A stretch of 64,000 bases of DNA, taken from NCBI RefSeq assembly GCF_965233615.1, contig NZ_OZ247495.1. One strand, written 5' to 3'. Positions 1-8,460 of this stretch are shown here, in pieces. The position numbers and the translations under genes are program-made. The notes below the pieces were generated by a model. The model did no database searches. It had not been told where the DNA came from and saw only the letters and a list, made by a program, of their open reading frames with translations. This DNA is from Pelagibius sp028280305 (GTDB taxonomy: Bacteria; Pseudomonadota; Alphaproteobacteria; Kiloniellales; Kiloniellaceae). Each line of letters begins with the position of its first letter. Position 1 is the first letter of the stretch.

Positions 1-1
1 C

Positions 2-325
2 TTGGCCGTGGCGGCGCTGCATGAGGTGGCGGGCAATCTGAACAAGGCAACCGACGAAGGCGACCGCGCGGCCCTGGCCGGTGCATTGCTGGCCGGCGGC
101 GAACTGCTCGGCCTGCTGTGGGAGGACCCGGAAGCCTGGTTCAAGGGCGACACGGCGGAGGGCGGTCTCTCCGCCGAGGAGATCGAAGCGCTGATCGCCG
201 CCCGCGTCGAAGCCCGCAAGGCCAAGGACTTCGCCGAGTCAGACCGCATCCGCGACGACCTGCAGGCCAAGGGCATCATCCTGGAAGACGGCCCCGCCGG
301 CACCACCTGGAAACGGGGGGATTGA
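2..325 (+). CDS. cysS: Cysteinyl-tRNA synthetase, C-terminal fragment
   Basis: This is the last 107 codons of a gene whose 5' part lies before the window. The product would charge tRNA-Cys with cysteine in the cytoplasm. The visible part is the helical C-terminal region, with the family's ending: an ARVEARKAKDFAESDRIRDDL helix followed by KGIILEDGPAGTTWKRGD. In class I CysRS enzymes the block after the anticodon-binding helices has this shape (residues of type AR-x-AKDFA-x-ADxIRDxL, then G-x-x-LEDxxxGT-x-W). The catalytic HIGH and KMSKS parts are outside the window. The stop codon is at 323-325. Confidence 0.93.
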   Translation: MAVAALHEVAGNLNKATDEGDRAALAGALLAGGELLGLLWEDPEAWFKGDTAEGGLSAEEIEALIAARVEARKAKDFAESDRIRDDLQAKGIILEDGPAGTTWKRGD

Positions 326-337
326 GGCGGCTGTCAT

Positions 338-428
338 CCTTCGAGACGCTTGCTCCGCAAGCTCCTCAGGATGAGGGGACCGAGGTAAGACTCTCACCCT
401 GAGGAGGCGCTTCAGCGCCGTCTCGAAG
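338..428. repeat. Imperfect palindromic intergenic repeat
   Basis: Downstream of cysS lies a long imperfect inverted repeat. CTTCGAGACG near 339-348 pairs with CGTCTCGAAGG near 418-428, and CTCCTCAGG near 361-369 pairs with CCTGAGGAG near 398-406. Folded RNA would be a long interrupted hairpin. Such elements are dispersed between genes in many alphaproteobacteria. No coding signal is seen. It may also help end the cysS transcript, but no T-run follows. Confidence 0.6.
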
Positions 429-454
429 GGCGAACAGCGACACACTCTGACAAC

Positions 455-575
455 AATAGCCCCTCACCCTCCCGCTCACGCGGGCCCCTCCCTCTCCCAC
501 GAAAGGGGAGAGGAAAAACAACGAACCGCAAACGAAAGACCCTCTCCCCTTGTGGGAGAGGGTTGCGCAGCCTTG
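455..575. repeat. REP-like hairpin repeat, copy A
   Basis: This block has C-rich and G-rich arms: CCCTCACCCTCCCGCTCACG, then CCCTCTCCC and GGGGAGAGG, then CCCTCTCCCCTTGTGGGAG. It makes at least two hairpins (CCTCTCCC with GGGAGAGG). A second copy of the same element is found around 4130-4160 and 5608-5705, where it is split by an insertion sequence. The 326-673 gap holds only these two repeats, and I see no gene in it. Confidence 0.6.
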
Positions 576-673
576 GTACGATCGCAGATCGAACCTGGGC
601 GAAGCTGGGTGAAGGGGAATGGCTGGTGGCAATGGTCCCGATTAAAACCTCTTGGCGAACAAAACTCCCAACT

Positions 674-1240
674 CTAGACGACTGATTCGCGACCAACCTC
701 CCAGTACTTCAAGCCGGCATCTTCGAACTTCTGCTCGAGCGCTTCCAATCCGTGGTCGGCTCCATAGTTTCGTTCGCATTCGGTGATAGGCAACATCCAC
801 GCAACATGAGCGTGAGTATCACCCAAGCTGCAGATCTCGAACTCAGGCCCTAAAGGATAAGGCTTCGAGACCAACCAATAGTCGCAGTAGGAACCGGGCA
901 GCCAAGGCTCCCCAATTGGCAGGGTATGGCCGAAGCCAAGGTCATGCCTTGCATGATAGTGGGTAGTCATCGCCAGAAGCTCGACAATGCGAATACTGTA
1001 GTCTTGTGCATGAATGACAAATTCCATCAACCCTGACTGATCATGCCAAAGTCGACTCGCGCCGATTGAGCAGTAGGTCCAAAGACCGATGACGGGCCCC
1101 GGCTCTGCGCAAAACACTTCAAAACCAGGAACCACAGCATTGATTGGCCCCTGTTCCCACCGTTCCATCTTTGTCCGGTGGCCACCAAAGTAGTCCTCGT
1201 AGTGTTTGAGAATTCTTGCCGTACGGTCTTGTGCTATCAC
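674..1240 (-). CDS. Suppressor of fused (SUFU) domain protein
   Basis: The 188-residue protein matches the bacterial SUFU-domain family over most of its length. It has a central GLWTYCSIGASRLW segment, an EFVIHAQDYSIRIVELLAMTT block and the diagnostic C-terminal WMLPITECERNYGADHGLEA, followed by a short helix. Bacterial SUFU proteins are often immunity proteins in polymorphic toxin systems, but no toxin gene is next to this one. It has no signal peptide or membrane segment, so it is probably cytoplasmic. Its base composition is visibly less GC-rich than its neighbours, which suggests recent acquisition. The function here is unknown; family membership is fairly sure. Confidence 0.78.
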   Translation of the reverse strand: MIAQDRTARILKHYEDYFGGHRTKMERWEQGPINAVVPGFEVFCAEPGPVIGLWTYCSIGASRLWHDQSGLMEFVIHAQDYSIRIVELLAMTTHYHARHDLGFGHTLPIGEPWLPGSYCDYWLVSKPYPLGPEFEICSLGDTHAHVAWMLPITECERNYGADHGLEALEQKFEDAGLKYWEVGRESVV

Positions 1241-1252
1241 CAGCCCCCGTCC

Positions 1253-2629
1253 CTACTCCGCCGCCTGCGCTTCCGGTTCGGGCAGCGGTTCGCGCATGGT
1301 GACGAATTCCTCCGCCGCCGTGGGGTGGATGCCGACGGTGGCGTCGAAGTGCTGCTTGGTGGCGCCGGCCTTGATGGCGACGGCCATGCCCTGGACGATC
1401 TCCGGGGCATCGAGGCCGACCATGTGGACCCCGACCACCTTCTGCCCGGCACGCTCGACGATCAGCTTCATCATGGTCTTTTCGTCGCGGCCGGAGAGCG
1501 TGTGCTTCATCGGCTTGAAGGTGGAGCGGTAGAGATCAAGGGCGCCGTAATTCTCCCTTGCCTGAACCTCGGTCAGCCCGACCGTGCAGACCGGCGGATG
1601 GCTGAAGACGGCGGAGGGCACGTCGGCGTGATCCATGGCGCGCGGCGTGCCGCGATAGACCGTGTCGACGAAGGCCATGGCCTCCTGGATCGCCACCGGC
1701 GTCAGGGCGATGCGGTCGGTGACGTCGCCGACGGCGTAGATGTTGTCCGCCGTGGTGCGCGAATAGGCATCGACCTTGATGGCCCCGCGCGCGTTCAGTT
1801 CGACACCTGCAACCTCGAGACCGAGATTCTCCACGTTCGGCTTGCGGCCGGTTGCCGCCATCAGCAGGTCGGTCTCCAGGGTCGAGCCGTCGGAGAGGTG
1901 CAGCAGCAGATCCTTCTCCCGCTTCTCGACCCGGTCGATAATGGTCTCGACGATGATGTCGATGCCCTTCTTCACCATCTCCCCGGCCAGGGTGTTGCGC
2001 ACGTCGTCGTCGAAGCCGCGCAGGATCTGCGGGCCGCGGTACATCTGCGTCACCTTGCTGCCGAGGCCGTTGAAGATGCCGGCGAACTCCACCGCGATAT
2101 AGCCGCCGCCGGCGATCACCACCCGCTCGGGCAGTTCGGTCAGATGAAAGGCTTCGTTGGAGGAGATGCCGTGCTCCCAGCCCGGCTCCATGGGAAAGGT
2201 CGGCGTGCCGCCGGTGGCGATCAGGATCGTCTCGGCGGAGAACACCTCTTCGCCGACCTCGATGCGGTGGGCATCCAGCAGGCGGGCATGGCCCTGGTAG
2301 ATTTCGACCCCCGCTGTGTTGAGCAGCTTTTTGTAGATGCCTTCCAGCCGGTCGATTTCCTTGTCCTTGTTGGCGATCAACGTGGCCCAGTCGAAACTGG
2401 CCGGCGCCACGGTCCAGCCAAAGCCCGCGGCATCCTCGAAGTCCTCGTGAAAATGGCTGGCGTAGGACAGCAGTTTCTTCGGAACGCAGCCGCGGATGAC
2501 GCAGGTACCGCCGTATCGGTAGGATTCCGCTATGGCAACGCGCGCACCGGTTGCAGCCGCCATACGGGCGCCCCGGACTCCGCCCGATCCGCCACCGATA
2601 ACGAAAAGGTCATAGTCATATCCGGCCAT
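1253..2629 (-). CDS. gor: Glutathione-disulfide reductase (NADPH)
   Basis: A cytoplasmic FAD flavoenzyme that reduces glutathione disulfide with NADPH. It has the N-terminal FAD-binding motif VIGGGSGGVRGARMAA, the redox-active disulfide in GGTCVIRGCVPKKLL, a second Rossmann motif VVIAGGGYIAVEFAG, an FAD motif YAVGDVTDRIALTPVA and the C-terminal active-site HPTAAEEFVTMRE. The reading frame opens at 2656, but the ATG at 2627-2629 is chosen because AAGGAC lies just upstream and MAGYDYDLF begins exactly at the FAD fold. The product is 458 residues, normal for the family. It is divergent from cfa. Confidence 0.93.
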   Translation of the reverse strand: MAGYDYDLFVIGGGSGGVRGARMAAATGARVAIAESYRYGGTCVIRGCVPKKLLSYASHFHEDFEDAAGFGWTVAPASFDWATLIANKDKEIDRLEGIYKKLLNTAGVEIYQGHARLLDAHRIEVGEEVFSAETILIATGGTPTFPMEPGWEHGISSNEAFHLTELPERVVIAGGGYIAVEFAGIFNGLGSKVTQMYRGPQILRGFDDDVRNTLAGEMVKKGIDIIVETIIDRVEKREKDLLLHLSDGSTLETDLLMAATGRKPNVENLGLEVAGVELNARGAIKVDAYSRTTADNIYAVGDVTDRIALTPVAIQEAMAFVDTVYRGTPRAMDHADVPSAVFSHPPVCTVGLTEVQARENYGALDLYRSTFKPMKHTLSGRDEKTMMKLIVERAGQKVVGVHMVGLDAPEIVQGMAVAIKAGATKQHFDATVGIHPTAAEEFVTMREPLPEPEAQAAE

Positions 2630-2879
2630 TTTTTGTCCTTCGAAAGGCCCAGGCATAGGGCTCGGCTTGGTCAGGCGCCAATCTAGGCAGAGCCCCCTGG
2701 AGCCGCAAGGCTCGCCGGCCCCGGGGCGGCGCCGGAAGCTACGCTGAATGCTTAGATGCTTAGAATCTCAAAGAGTTGCGCGATTTATCACACCGCGCCA
2801 AGATAATGTAACAAAAGCAACAAATGAAACAGTGGGGACACAAAACCACCACACAGGGACGGATATCCGGAGTTGAACC

Positions 2880-4112
2880 ATGTTGTTCCAAAAGCTGATG
2901 CAGAAGGTCGTCGAGCAAGGCAACCTGCGCCTGATCGATGCTGCGGGACGGACCTACGACTGCGGCGACGGCAGTGGCCAGCGCTGCACCCTGCGCCTCA
3001 ATAACCGCAGCCTTGAATACAAGCTCGTTCTCAATCCACCGCTCTATCTGGCCGAGGCCTACATGGACGGCGAGATCACGGTGGAGGAAGGCAACCTGCG
3101 CGGCTTCATCGAGATGCTGGCGCGCAACTATCATGTCCTGGAGAACAACAGGCTGGTCTCGCTGGGCTTCGCCCTGGCCCGCCACACCCGGCATCTGAAA
3201 CAGTACAACCCGATCGGCAAAGCCCAGCAGAACGTCGCCCACCACTACGACCTCTCCGGCGAACTCTACGATCTTTTCCTCGATGCCGACCGCCAGTATT
3301 CCTGCGCCTACTTCCGCAACGGTGATGAAAGTCTGGAACAGGCCCAGGCCGACAAGAAGCTGCACCTCGCCGCCAAGCTCTACCTGAACAAGCCGGGCCT
3401 GAAGCTGCTCGACATCGGTTCCGGCTGGGGCGGGCTCGGCCTCTACATGGCGCGCACGGGTGACTGCGACGTCACCGGCGTCACCCTCAGCACCGAGCAG
3501 CACAAGGTGAGCCAGGCGCGGGCGAAGAAAGCCGGTCTGGACGACCGGGTGAAGTTCCATCTGCGCGACTACCGCGAAGACCAGGACCGCTACGACCGCA
3601 TTGTCTCTGTCGGCATGTTCGAACATGTCGGCAAAAAGAACTACCGCGAGTTCTTCCAGAAGGTCAGCGACCTGCTGAGCGACGACGGCGTCTTCGTGCT
3701 GCATTCGGTCGGACGGGTGAACGATCCGGGCCCGGTGAATCCCTTCATCCGCAAGTACATCTTCCCCGGCACCGACGTGCCGACTCTGGGCGAAGTCCTG
3801 CCGGTCATCGAGGACTGCATGCTGACGGTGACCGATGTGGAGGTGCTGCGGCTGCACTACGCGGAAACCCTGCGCCATTGGGAGGAACGCTTCCAGGCCA
3901 ACCGGGACAAGATCGCCGAACTCTATGACGAGCGCTTCTGCAGGATGTGGGAGGCTTATCTGGTGGGCTGCGAGATGGGCTTCCGCCACCAGGGCCTGAT
4001 GGTCTTCCAGATTCAGATCACCAAGAGCCCGACCGCCGTGCCGCAGACCCGCGATTACATCTATGAGTGGGAGCACGACCGCGCCGGCGCGGCCAGCCAG
4101 GCGGCGGAGTAG
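2880..4112 (+). CDS. cfa: Cyclopropane-fatty-acyl-phospholipid synthase
   Basis: A SAM-dependent methyltransferase that adds a methylene bridge to unsaturated acyl chains of membrane phospholipids. At 410 residues it is slightly longer than E. coli Cfa. Visible marks are the N-terminal lipid-binding part (LAEAYMDGEITVEEGNL), NVAHHYDLSGELYDLFLD, the SAM-binding loop LLDIGSGWGGLGLYMA, GVTLSTEQ, DRIVSVGMFEHVGKKNY and the C-terminal RHWEERF. ATG 2880 follows a CCGGAG ribosome site. It stands alone, divergent from gor, with an AT-rich stretch at 2780-2830 as the likely promoter zone. Confidence 0.95.
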   Translation: MLFQKLMQKVVEQGNLRLIDAAGRTYDCGDGSGQRCTLRLNNRSLEYKLVLNPPLYLAEAYMDGEITVEEGNLRGFIEMLARNYHVLENNRLVSLGFALARHTRHLKQYNPIGKAQQNVAHHYDLSGELYDLFLDADRQYSCAYFRNGDESLEQAQADKKLHLAAKLYLNKPGLKLLDIGSGWGGLGLYMARTGDCDVTGVTLSTEQHKVSQARAKKAGLDDRVKFHLRDYREDQDRYDRIVSVGMFEHVGKKNYREFFQKVSDLLSDDGVFVLHSVGRVNDPGPVNPFIRKYIFPGTDVPTLGEVLPVIEDCMLTVTDVEVLRLHYAETLRHWEERFQANRDKIAELYDERFCRMWEAYLVGCEMGFRHQGLMVFQIQITKSPTAVPQTRDYIYEWEHDRAGAASQAAE

Positions 4113-4160
4113 GGTCCGAGCGGAACCAAAAGCCCCCTCACCCCGGCCCTCTCCCTTGAT

Positions 4161-5607
4161 GGGCTACGGCATTCACGGAATTGCTTCTCTTTGAGGCGAT
4201 GATGTGATTCAAGCAATCCAGGTTTTTTGGGGGATCTGGATGGCTGGGTTTGGAGACGTGCGTGTTGCGGGTCGGTCGGAATGGATGATGGACCAGTTGG
4301 TGTCGAGCGGCAGTTGCGTATTGCGCAAGGTTGGTGGTGACCGGGCTGGTGAGATGGCGTGCCACCGGTTTTTGTCTTCGCCGCATTCCAGCGTTGCGGC
4401 GATCCTGTCCGGCCTTGCGGCCCGGACGGCGGCGGTGTGCGCGGGTCGGCATGTGATCTGCATCCAGGATACGAGCGAGATCAACTTCAAGAACCGCGCG
4501 GCCAACCGCCGGGGTTTTGGATGCGGGGCGGATGGCACGAGCCCGGCCTTTTTCCTGCACCCGCTGCTTGCGGTGGACGCCGAGGACGAGGCGGTGCTTG
4601 GCCTTGTGGGGGCCGAGATCTGGACCCGGCCGCCGGTCAAGGCGGGCGATCGTCGGCGGCGTGCGCCTTCGGACAAGGAGAGCGGTCGCTGGCTGTCCGG
4701 GGCGCGCTGCGCCGGCGAGGGTTTGGCCGGCGCCGCCAGCGTAACCGTGGTGGCCGACCGGGAAAGCGACGTCTACACGCTGTTTGCCGGCAAGCCCGAG
4801 GGCGTGGAGCTTGTGGTGCGGGCGCGCCACGACCGTGGCTTGGCGGACGGGGAGAACGAAGCAGACGGGGCGGATGGCCGCCGCCTGTTCGAGGCACTGG
4901 CGGCGGAACCTGCGCAAGGCCGGTCTGTCGTGAAGGTCGGCCCGCGTGGGCCGGGCGACAAGGGCCGCGAGGCCACGGTGGAACTGCGGGCACGCCGTGT
5001 GCGGATCGTCCGCCCCTCGAGGCTGAAGAAGGCGCATGCCGCAGAGATGGTCGAGATGACCGTCGTCGAAGCGCGCGAGCCCGATCCGCCGGCGGGCAAG
5101 GCGGCGCTGCACTGGCGTCTGCTGTCGTCGGCGGACATCGCGCCGCAGCGTGCGGTTCAGCTCTACCGCCTGCGCTGGCGCATCGAGCAGCTGTTCCGAA
5201 CCTGCAAGAGCGACGGCCTGCGCTTCGACGAAACCCAGATGCACGATGCCGGGCGGCTGATGAAGTTCGCCGCCATGGCGCTCGGCGCCGCGGCCCGCAT
5301 CATGCAACTGGTCGATGCCCGCGACGGCTCGCGCCGACCGGCGACGGACGCCCTCGACGCCGGCTTTCTGCCCGCACTCCAGGCGATCTCCAAGACGCTC
5401 GAAGGCAACACCGAGCGCCAGAAAAATCCGCATCCAGCCGACAGCCTCGCGTTCCTCGCCTGGGTCTGCGCCCGCCTCGGCGGATGGAACTGCTACTACA
5501 AACCGCCCGGACCAAAGACCATGAAAACCGGTTGGCAAACCCTCGCAGCACAACTCACCGGATTCGCACTCGCAACAAACATCGAAAATGTGTGAATCCC
5601 ATAGCCC
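4161..5607 (+). mobile_element. IS4-family insertion sequence
   Basis: An element of about 1.45 kb bounded by imperfect inverted repeats: GGGCTACGGCATTCAC at 4161-4176, and GGGCTATGGGATTCAC read inward from 5607 on the minus strand (14 of 16 identical). It carries one full-length transposase. The flanks on both sides are arms of a C/G-rich hairpin repeat (CCTCTCCCTTGAT before it, ACCAGGGGAGAGG after it), so the element sits in the loop of REP-like copy B. Because the flanks are palindromic, no target-site duplication can be resolved by eye. Confidence 0.85.
4204..5595 (+). CDS. IS4-family transposase (Tn5-type)
   Basis: A 463-residue DDE transposase. The first catalytic Asp is in CIQDTSEINF and the second in VVADRESDVY. 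The catalytic Glu is in YRLRWRIEQLFRTCK, which fits the IS4-family Y(2)R(3)E(6)K signature exactly. The C-terminus, WNCYYKPPGPKTMKTGW, resembles the dimerisation region of Tn5-like enzymes. The frame opens with GTG at 4204, and an ATG at 4240 is an alternative start. The gene spans nearly the whole element and is intact, so the element may still be active. Confidence 0.92.
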   Translation: MIQAIQVFWGIWMAGFGDVRVAGRSEWMMDQLVSSGSCVLRKVGGDRAGEMACHRFLSSPHSSVAAILSGLAARTAAVCAGRHVICIQDTSEINFKNRAANRRGFGCGADGTSPAFFLHPLLAVDAEDEAVLGLVGAEIWTRPPVKAGDRRRRAPSDKESGRWLSGARCAGEGLAGAASVTVVADRESDVYTLFAGKPEGVELVVRARHDRGLADGENEADGADGRRLFEALAAEPAQGRSVVKVGPRGPGDKGREATVELRARRVRIVRPSRLKKAHAAEMVEMTVVEAREPDPPAGKAALHWRLLSSADIAPQRAVQLYRLRWRIEQLFRTCKSDGLRFDETQMHDAGRLMKFAAMALGAAARIMQLVDARDGSRRPATDALDAGFLPALQAISKTLEGNTERQKNPHPADSLAFLAWVCARLGGWNCYYKPPGPKTMKTGWQTLAAQLTGFALATNIENV

Positions 5608-5705
5608 ACCAGGGGAGAGGGAGAAACAAAAAGGGACTCTACAGATCCCTCTCCCCTTCGTGGGAGAGGGAGGGGCCCGCGTAGCGGGAGGGTGAGGGGG
5701 AACCG
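5608..5705. repeat. REP-like hairpin repeat, copy B (right part)
   Basis: Contains GGGGAGAGGG, CCCTCTCCCCTTCGTGGGAG and GCGGGAGGGTGAGGGGG. In inverted orientation this is the same element as the copy at 455-575. Its left arm, CCCTCACCCCGGCCCTCTCCC, lies at 4134-4156 on the other side of the IS4-family element, showing that the IS split it. Confidence 0.6.
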
Positions 5706-5762
5706 GCAGTGAGAATCGTGCCGGATGGTCCTCTTAGATGAGGGGGAAGCGCTGCGCGCCGC

Positions 5763-7250
5763 TTACACTCCGCCCATGCAGAGGTATTTGGTCTCCAGGA
5801 ACTCCTCGATACCGTACTTGGAGCCCTCGCGGCCGATGCCGGATTCCTTGACCCCACCGAAGGGCGCCACTTCGGTTGAGATGAGGCCCGTGTTGATGCC
5901 GACCATGCCGCTTTCCAGGGCTTCGCCGACGCGCCAGACGCGGCCCAGGTCGCGGGCGTAGAAATAGGCTGCCAGCCCGAACTCCGTATCGTTGGCGAGC
6001 GCGATGCCCTCCTCCTCCGTCTTGAAGCGGAACAGCGGTGCGACCGGGCCGAAGGTTTCTTCCCGCGTCACCTTCATGTCGGTCGTGACCTCGGTCAGCA
6101 CGGTCGGCTGGTAAAAAGTGCCGCCGCGCTCGTGCCGGGCGCCGCCGAGCACCACCTTGGCGCCCTTCCCGGCCGCATCGGCGACGTGCTCCTCGACCTT
6201 CTCCAAAGCCGCGGTGTCGATCAGCGGGCCCTGGCCAACACCCTCTTCCTGGCCCGGACCGACCTTCAACTGCTTCACGGCTTCGGTCAGCTTGGCGGCG
6301 AAAGCGTCATAGACGCCTTCCTGCACAAAGATGCGGTTGGCGCAGACGCAGGTCTGGCCGGTATTGCGGAACTTGGAGATCATCGCCCCCTCGACCGCCG
6401 CATCCAGATCGGCATCGTCGAAGACGATAAAGGGCGCGTTGCCGCCCAGCTCCATGGAGACTTTCTTCACCGTCGAGGCGCACTGCTGCATCAGCAGTTT
6501 GCCGACCTCGGTCGAACCGGTGAAGGAGAGCTTGCGCACGATCGGGCTGGACGTCATCTCACCGCCGATCTCTTTGGCCGAACCGGTGACGATGTTGACG
6601 ATGCCGGCTGGAATACCGGCGCGTTCAGCCAGCTCCGCCAGTGCCAGTGCCGAATAGGGGGTCTGCGCCGCCGGCTTGATCACCACCGGGCAGCCCGCCG
6701 CCAGGGCCGGCGCGCATTTACGGGTGATCATGGCATTGGGGAAGTTCCACGGCGTGATCGCCGCGACGACGCCGACCGACTGTTTGATCACGACGATGCG
6801 CTTGTCGGCCTGATGCTGCGGAATCGTGTCGCCATAGACGCGCTTGGCCTCCTCGGCGAACCACTCGATGAAACTGGCCCCATAGACCACCTCGCCCCGG
6901 GATTCCGCCAAGGGCTTGCCCTGCTCCAGGGTCATGAGTTGGGCCAGGTCCTCCTGGTTCTCCAGGATCAGATCGAACCACTTTCTGAGGATGGCACCGC
7001 GTTCCTTGGCCAGGAGACCGCTCCAGGCCGGCCAGGCCTTCTCCGCCGCCTCGATGGCCCGGCGGGTCTCGGCCGCCCCCATCTTGGGCACGGTCCCGAG
7101 CACGTCGCCGTTGGCGGGGTTGGTTACTTCGATCGCCGCGCCGCTATCGGCATCGGCCCACTGGCCGTCGATATAGCACTGCTCCCGGAACAGGCTGGGG
7201 TCGGAAAGCCGCGGCGCGGCGGCGCCAAGGGGTTGGGTCTGCGCGGTCAT
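5763..7250 (-). CDS. gabD: NADP-dependent succinate-semialdehyde dehydrogenase
   Basis: Oxidises succinate semialdehyde to succinate, the last step of the GABA shunt. The sequence shows the aldehyde dehydrogenase core: TPWNFPNAMITRK, the general-base Glu in VSMELGGNAPFIVFDDADLD, and the catalytic Cys in FRNTGQTCVCANRIFVQ. It ends with the GabD-type segment INTGLISTEVAPFGGVKESG and GIEEFLETKYLCMGGV. The frame is open from 7292, but ATG 7250 is preferred because GGAGGACTC precedes it. The product is 495 residues, typical for GabD. It is divergent from the secreted-protein cluster, and no gabT is adjacent. Confidence 0.93.
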   Translation of the reverse strand: MTAQTQPLGAAAPRLSDPSLFREQCYIDGQWADADSGAAIEVTNPANGDVLGTVPKMGAAETRRAIEAAEKAWPAWSGLLAKERGAILRKWFDLILENQEDLAQLMTLEQGKPLAESRGEVVYGASFIEWFAEEAKRVYGDTIPQHQADKRIVVIKQSVGVVAAITPWNFPNAMITRKCAPALAAGCPVVIKPAAQTPYSALALAELAERAGIPAGIVNIVTGSAKEIGGEMTSSPIVRKLSFTGSTEVGKLLMQQCASTVKKVSMELGGNAPFIVFDDADLDAAVEGAMISKFRNTGQTCVCANRIFVQEGVYDAFAAKLTEAVKQLKVGPGQEEGVGQGPLIDTAALEKVEEHVADAAGKGAKVVLGGARHERGGTFYQPTVLTEVTTDMKVTREETFGPVAPLFRFKTEEEGIALANDTEFGLAAYFYARDLGRVWRVGEALESGMVGINTGLISTEVAPFGGVKESGIGREGSKYGIEEFLETKYLCMGGV

Positions 7251-7453
7251 CTTGGGGAGTCCTCCTGTCGACCGGGGTGTCGTCCCCGGCATTGTCAGAT
7301 CTTGAGGCGGAGTATAGACCTGTCAGAGGAAAGGACAATTGCCGGACACGCAGGGCAGATTTGCCCGGCGGTCCCGGGAAACCCGCCCCCGGCGGTCCGT
7401 GGAAGAATGACAGAGACCAAAGCGTTTCCCGCCAGAGCGGAGAGAATGAGACC

Positions 7454-7846
7454 ATGAAGCACAGAGAACCAGGACAGTCTGAGTCGGAACCCAAGAGGCC
7501 CCGGTTTCCGGCGCCGATGGGCCAGCCTGTCCGCGCCGGCCTGTCCGCCGGCCTGGCGGTGCTGCTGCTCTCGGCCCTGCCGGCGCAGGCTTCCGAGCGC
7601 TGCCACAAGGAAGTCGTCGACTATCTCGAAGAGCTGCCGCTGGCAGAAGGCGAGGTAAAGAGCCTTCGCATCATCGAGCGAACCAACATCTCCGACGATT
7701 TCGGCCCCGATATCTTTGGCGTCGATGCCTGGATCAGGTTGAATTCCTGTAGCGGCTACCTGGTCATCAACATGACCAAAGGCTGCTTCGTCAAACAGGC
7801 CTACACCCGCGGGGATTGCAGCGTCCAGGGCTTGTCAAACTACTGA
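7454..7846 (+). CDS. Small secreted cysteine protein, paralog 1
   Basis: A 130-residue protein with an unusually long charged N-region before a signal peptide core (AGLAVLLLSALPAQA, cleavage expected before SERCHKE). The mature part holds four cysteines, in RCHKEV, NSCSGYLVINM, GCFVKQAYTRG and DCSVQG, and ends LSNY. I do not recognise the family. The next three genes encode the same fold pattern (AW-x-R-x-x-x-CSGY, M-x-x-x-x-x-x-x-Q-x-YT-x-G-x-C-x-V-x-G, final Tyr). The start at 7454 has GGAGAGAATG upstream, and the frame is open back to 7277. Predicted to be periplasmic or extracellular, of unknown role. Confidence 0.7.
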   Translation: MKHREPGQSESEPKRPRFPAPMGQPVRAGLSAGLAVLLLSALPAQASERCHKEVVDYLEELPLAEGEVKSLRIIERTNISDDFGPDIFGVDAWIRLNSCSGYLVINMTKGCFVKQAYTRGDCSVQGLSNY

Positions 7847-7938
7847 GTTCCCCTTAAATCCAAGGTCTCCGCCGGCAACTTCCTGCGATCTCCGTCATCC
7901 GTCGCAAAGCCACTACCGCCGATCAACGAGGCTTCCGT

Positions 7939-8271
7939 ATGCTCCGCCGACTTTTGGTCATTGCGTTCGTCTGCTTCCTGCCGGGCGCTGCAGCGTCGCC
8001 GGCCCTCGCCCAGACTTTTCCAAACTGCGCCGAGTGGGCCGAAGCCGAGATACGGAGCCTGCCGTTTGACCCCGAAGAGCGGATCGTCTCCCTGCGCTAC
8101 GAGCGGATCGTCAATCGCGGGGACCAGGGGCCGGAGTTGCTGGGCGTACGGGCCTGGGTCCGGCTGAAGTCCTGCAGCGGCTACCTGGTGATCGACATGA
8201 CCCGGTCCTGCTTCGTCCGCCAGAGTTACACCCGGGGTAACTGCGCCGTTGAGGGTGTGACCCGCTACTAA
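7939..8271 (+). CDS. Small secreted cysteine protein, paralog 2
   Basis: 110 residues with a clear signal peptide (MLRRLLVIAFVCFLPGAAAS, then PALAQ before TFPNC). The mature part has four cysteines: FPNCAEW, KSCSGYLVIDM, SCFVRQSYTRG and NCAVEG, and ends VTRY. It is the closest match to paralog 1 in the C-terminal half (CSGYLVI-x-MT-x-x-CFV-x-Q-x-YTRG-x-C). GAGG lies 8 bases before ATG 7939. It begins 92 bases after paralog 1, same strand. Function unknown. Confidence 0.72.
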   Translation: MLRRLLVIAFVCFLPGAAASPALAQTFPNCAEWAEAEIRSLPFDPEERIVSLRYERIVNRGDQGPELLGVRAWVRLKSCSGYLVIDMTRSCFVRQSYTRGNCAVEGVTRY

Positions 8272-8460
8272 GGCTCCGCCGCGGGACACCAAGAGCGGCC
8301 GAACTGAAGGCAAAGACAGCCTGTGGGCTGGCAAGACCGATTGCCGGAGCCGAGCCACCCTCCGCCAACACTGCTCTGGTCACCGGTCCGTGACTGGGAA
8401 TTTCCGAGCGCCGACCTATTTGAAAGCCAAAGCGTAATTTGGGAAAGAGGTCGAACTCTA

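Noticed and set aside
674..1240. A toxin-immunity module around the SUFU gene
   Set aside because: Neighbouring genes are gor and cysS; no toxin or secretion-marker gene is present in the window.
2760..4076. Minus-strand frame opposite cfa, and similar long frames opposite glmS, tsaC and the D-2-hydroxyacid dehydrogenase
   Set aside because: Each lies antisense to a well-supported enzyme gene and has no recognisable protein features.
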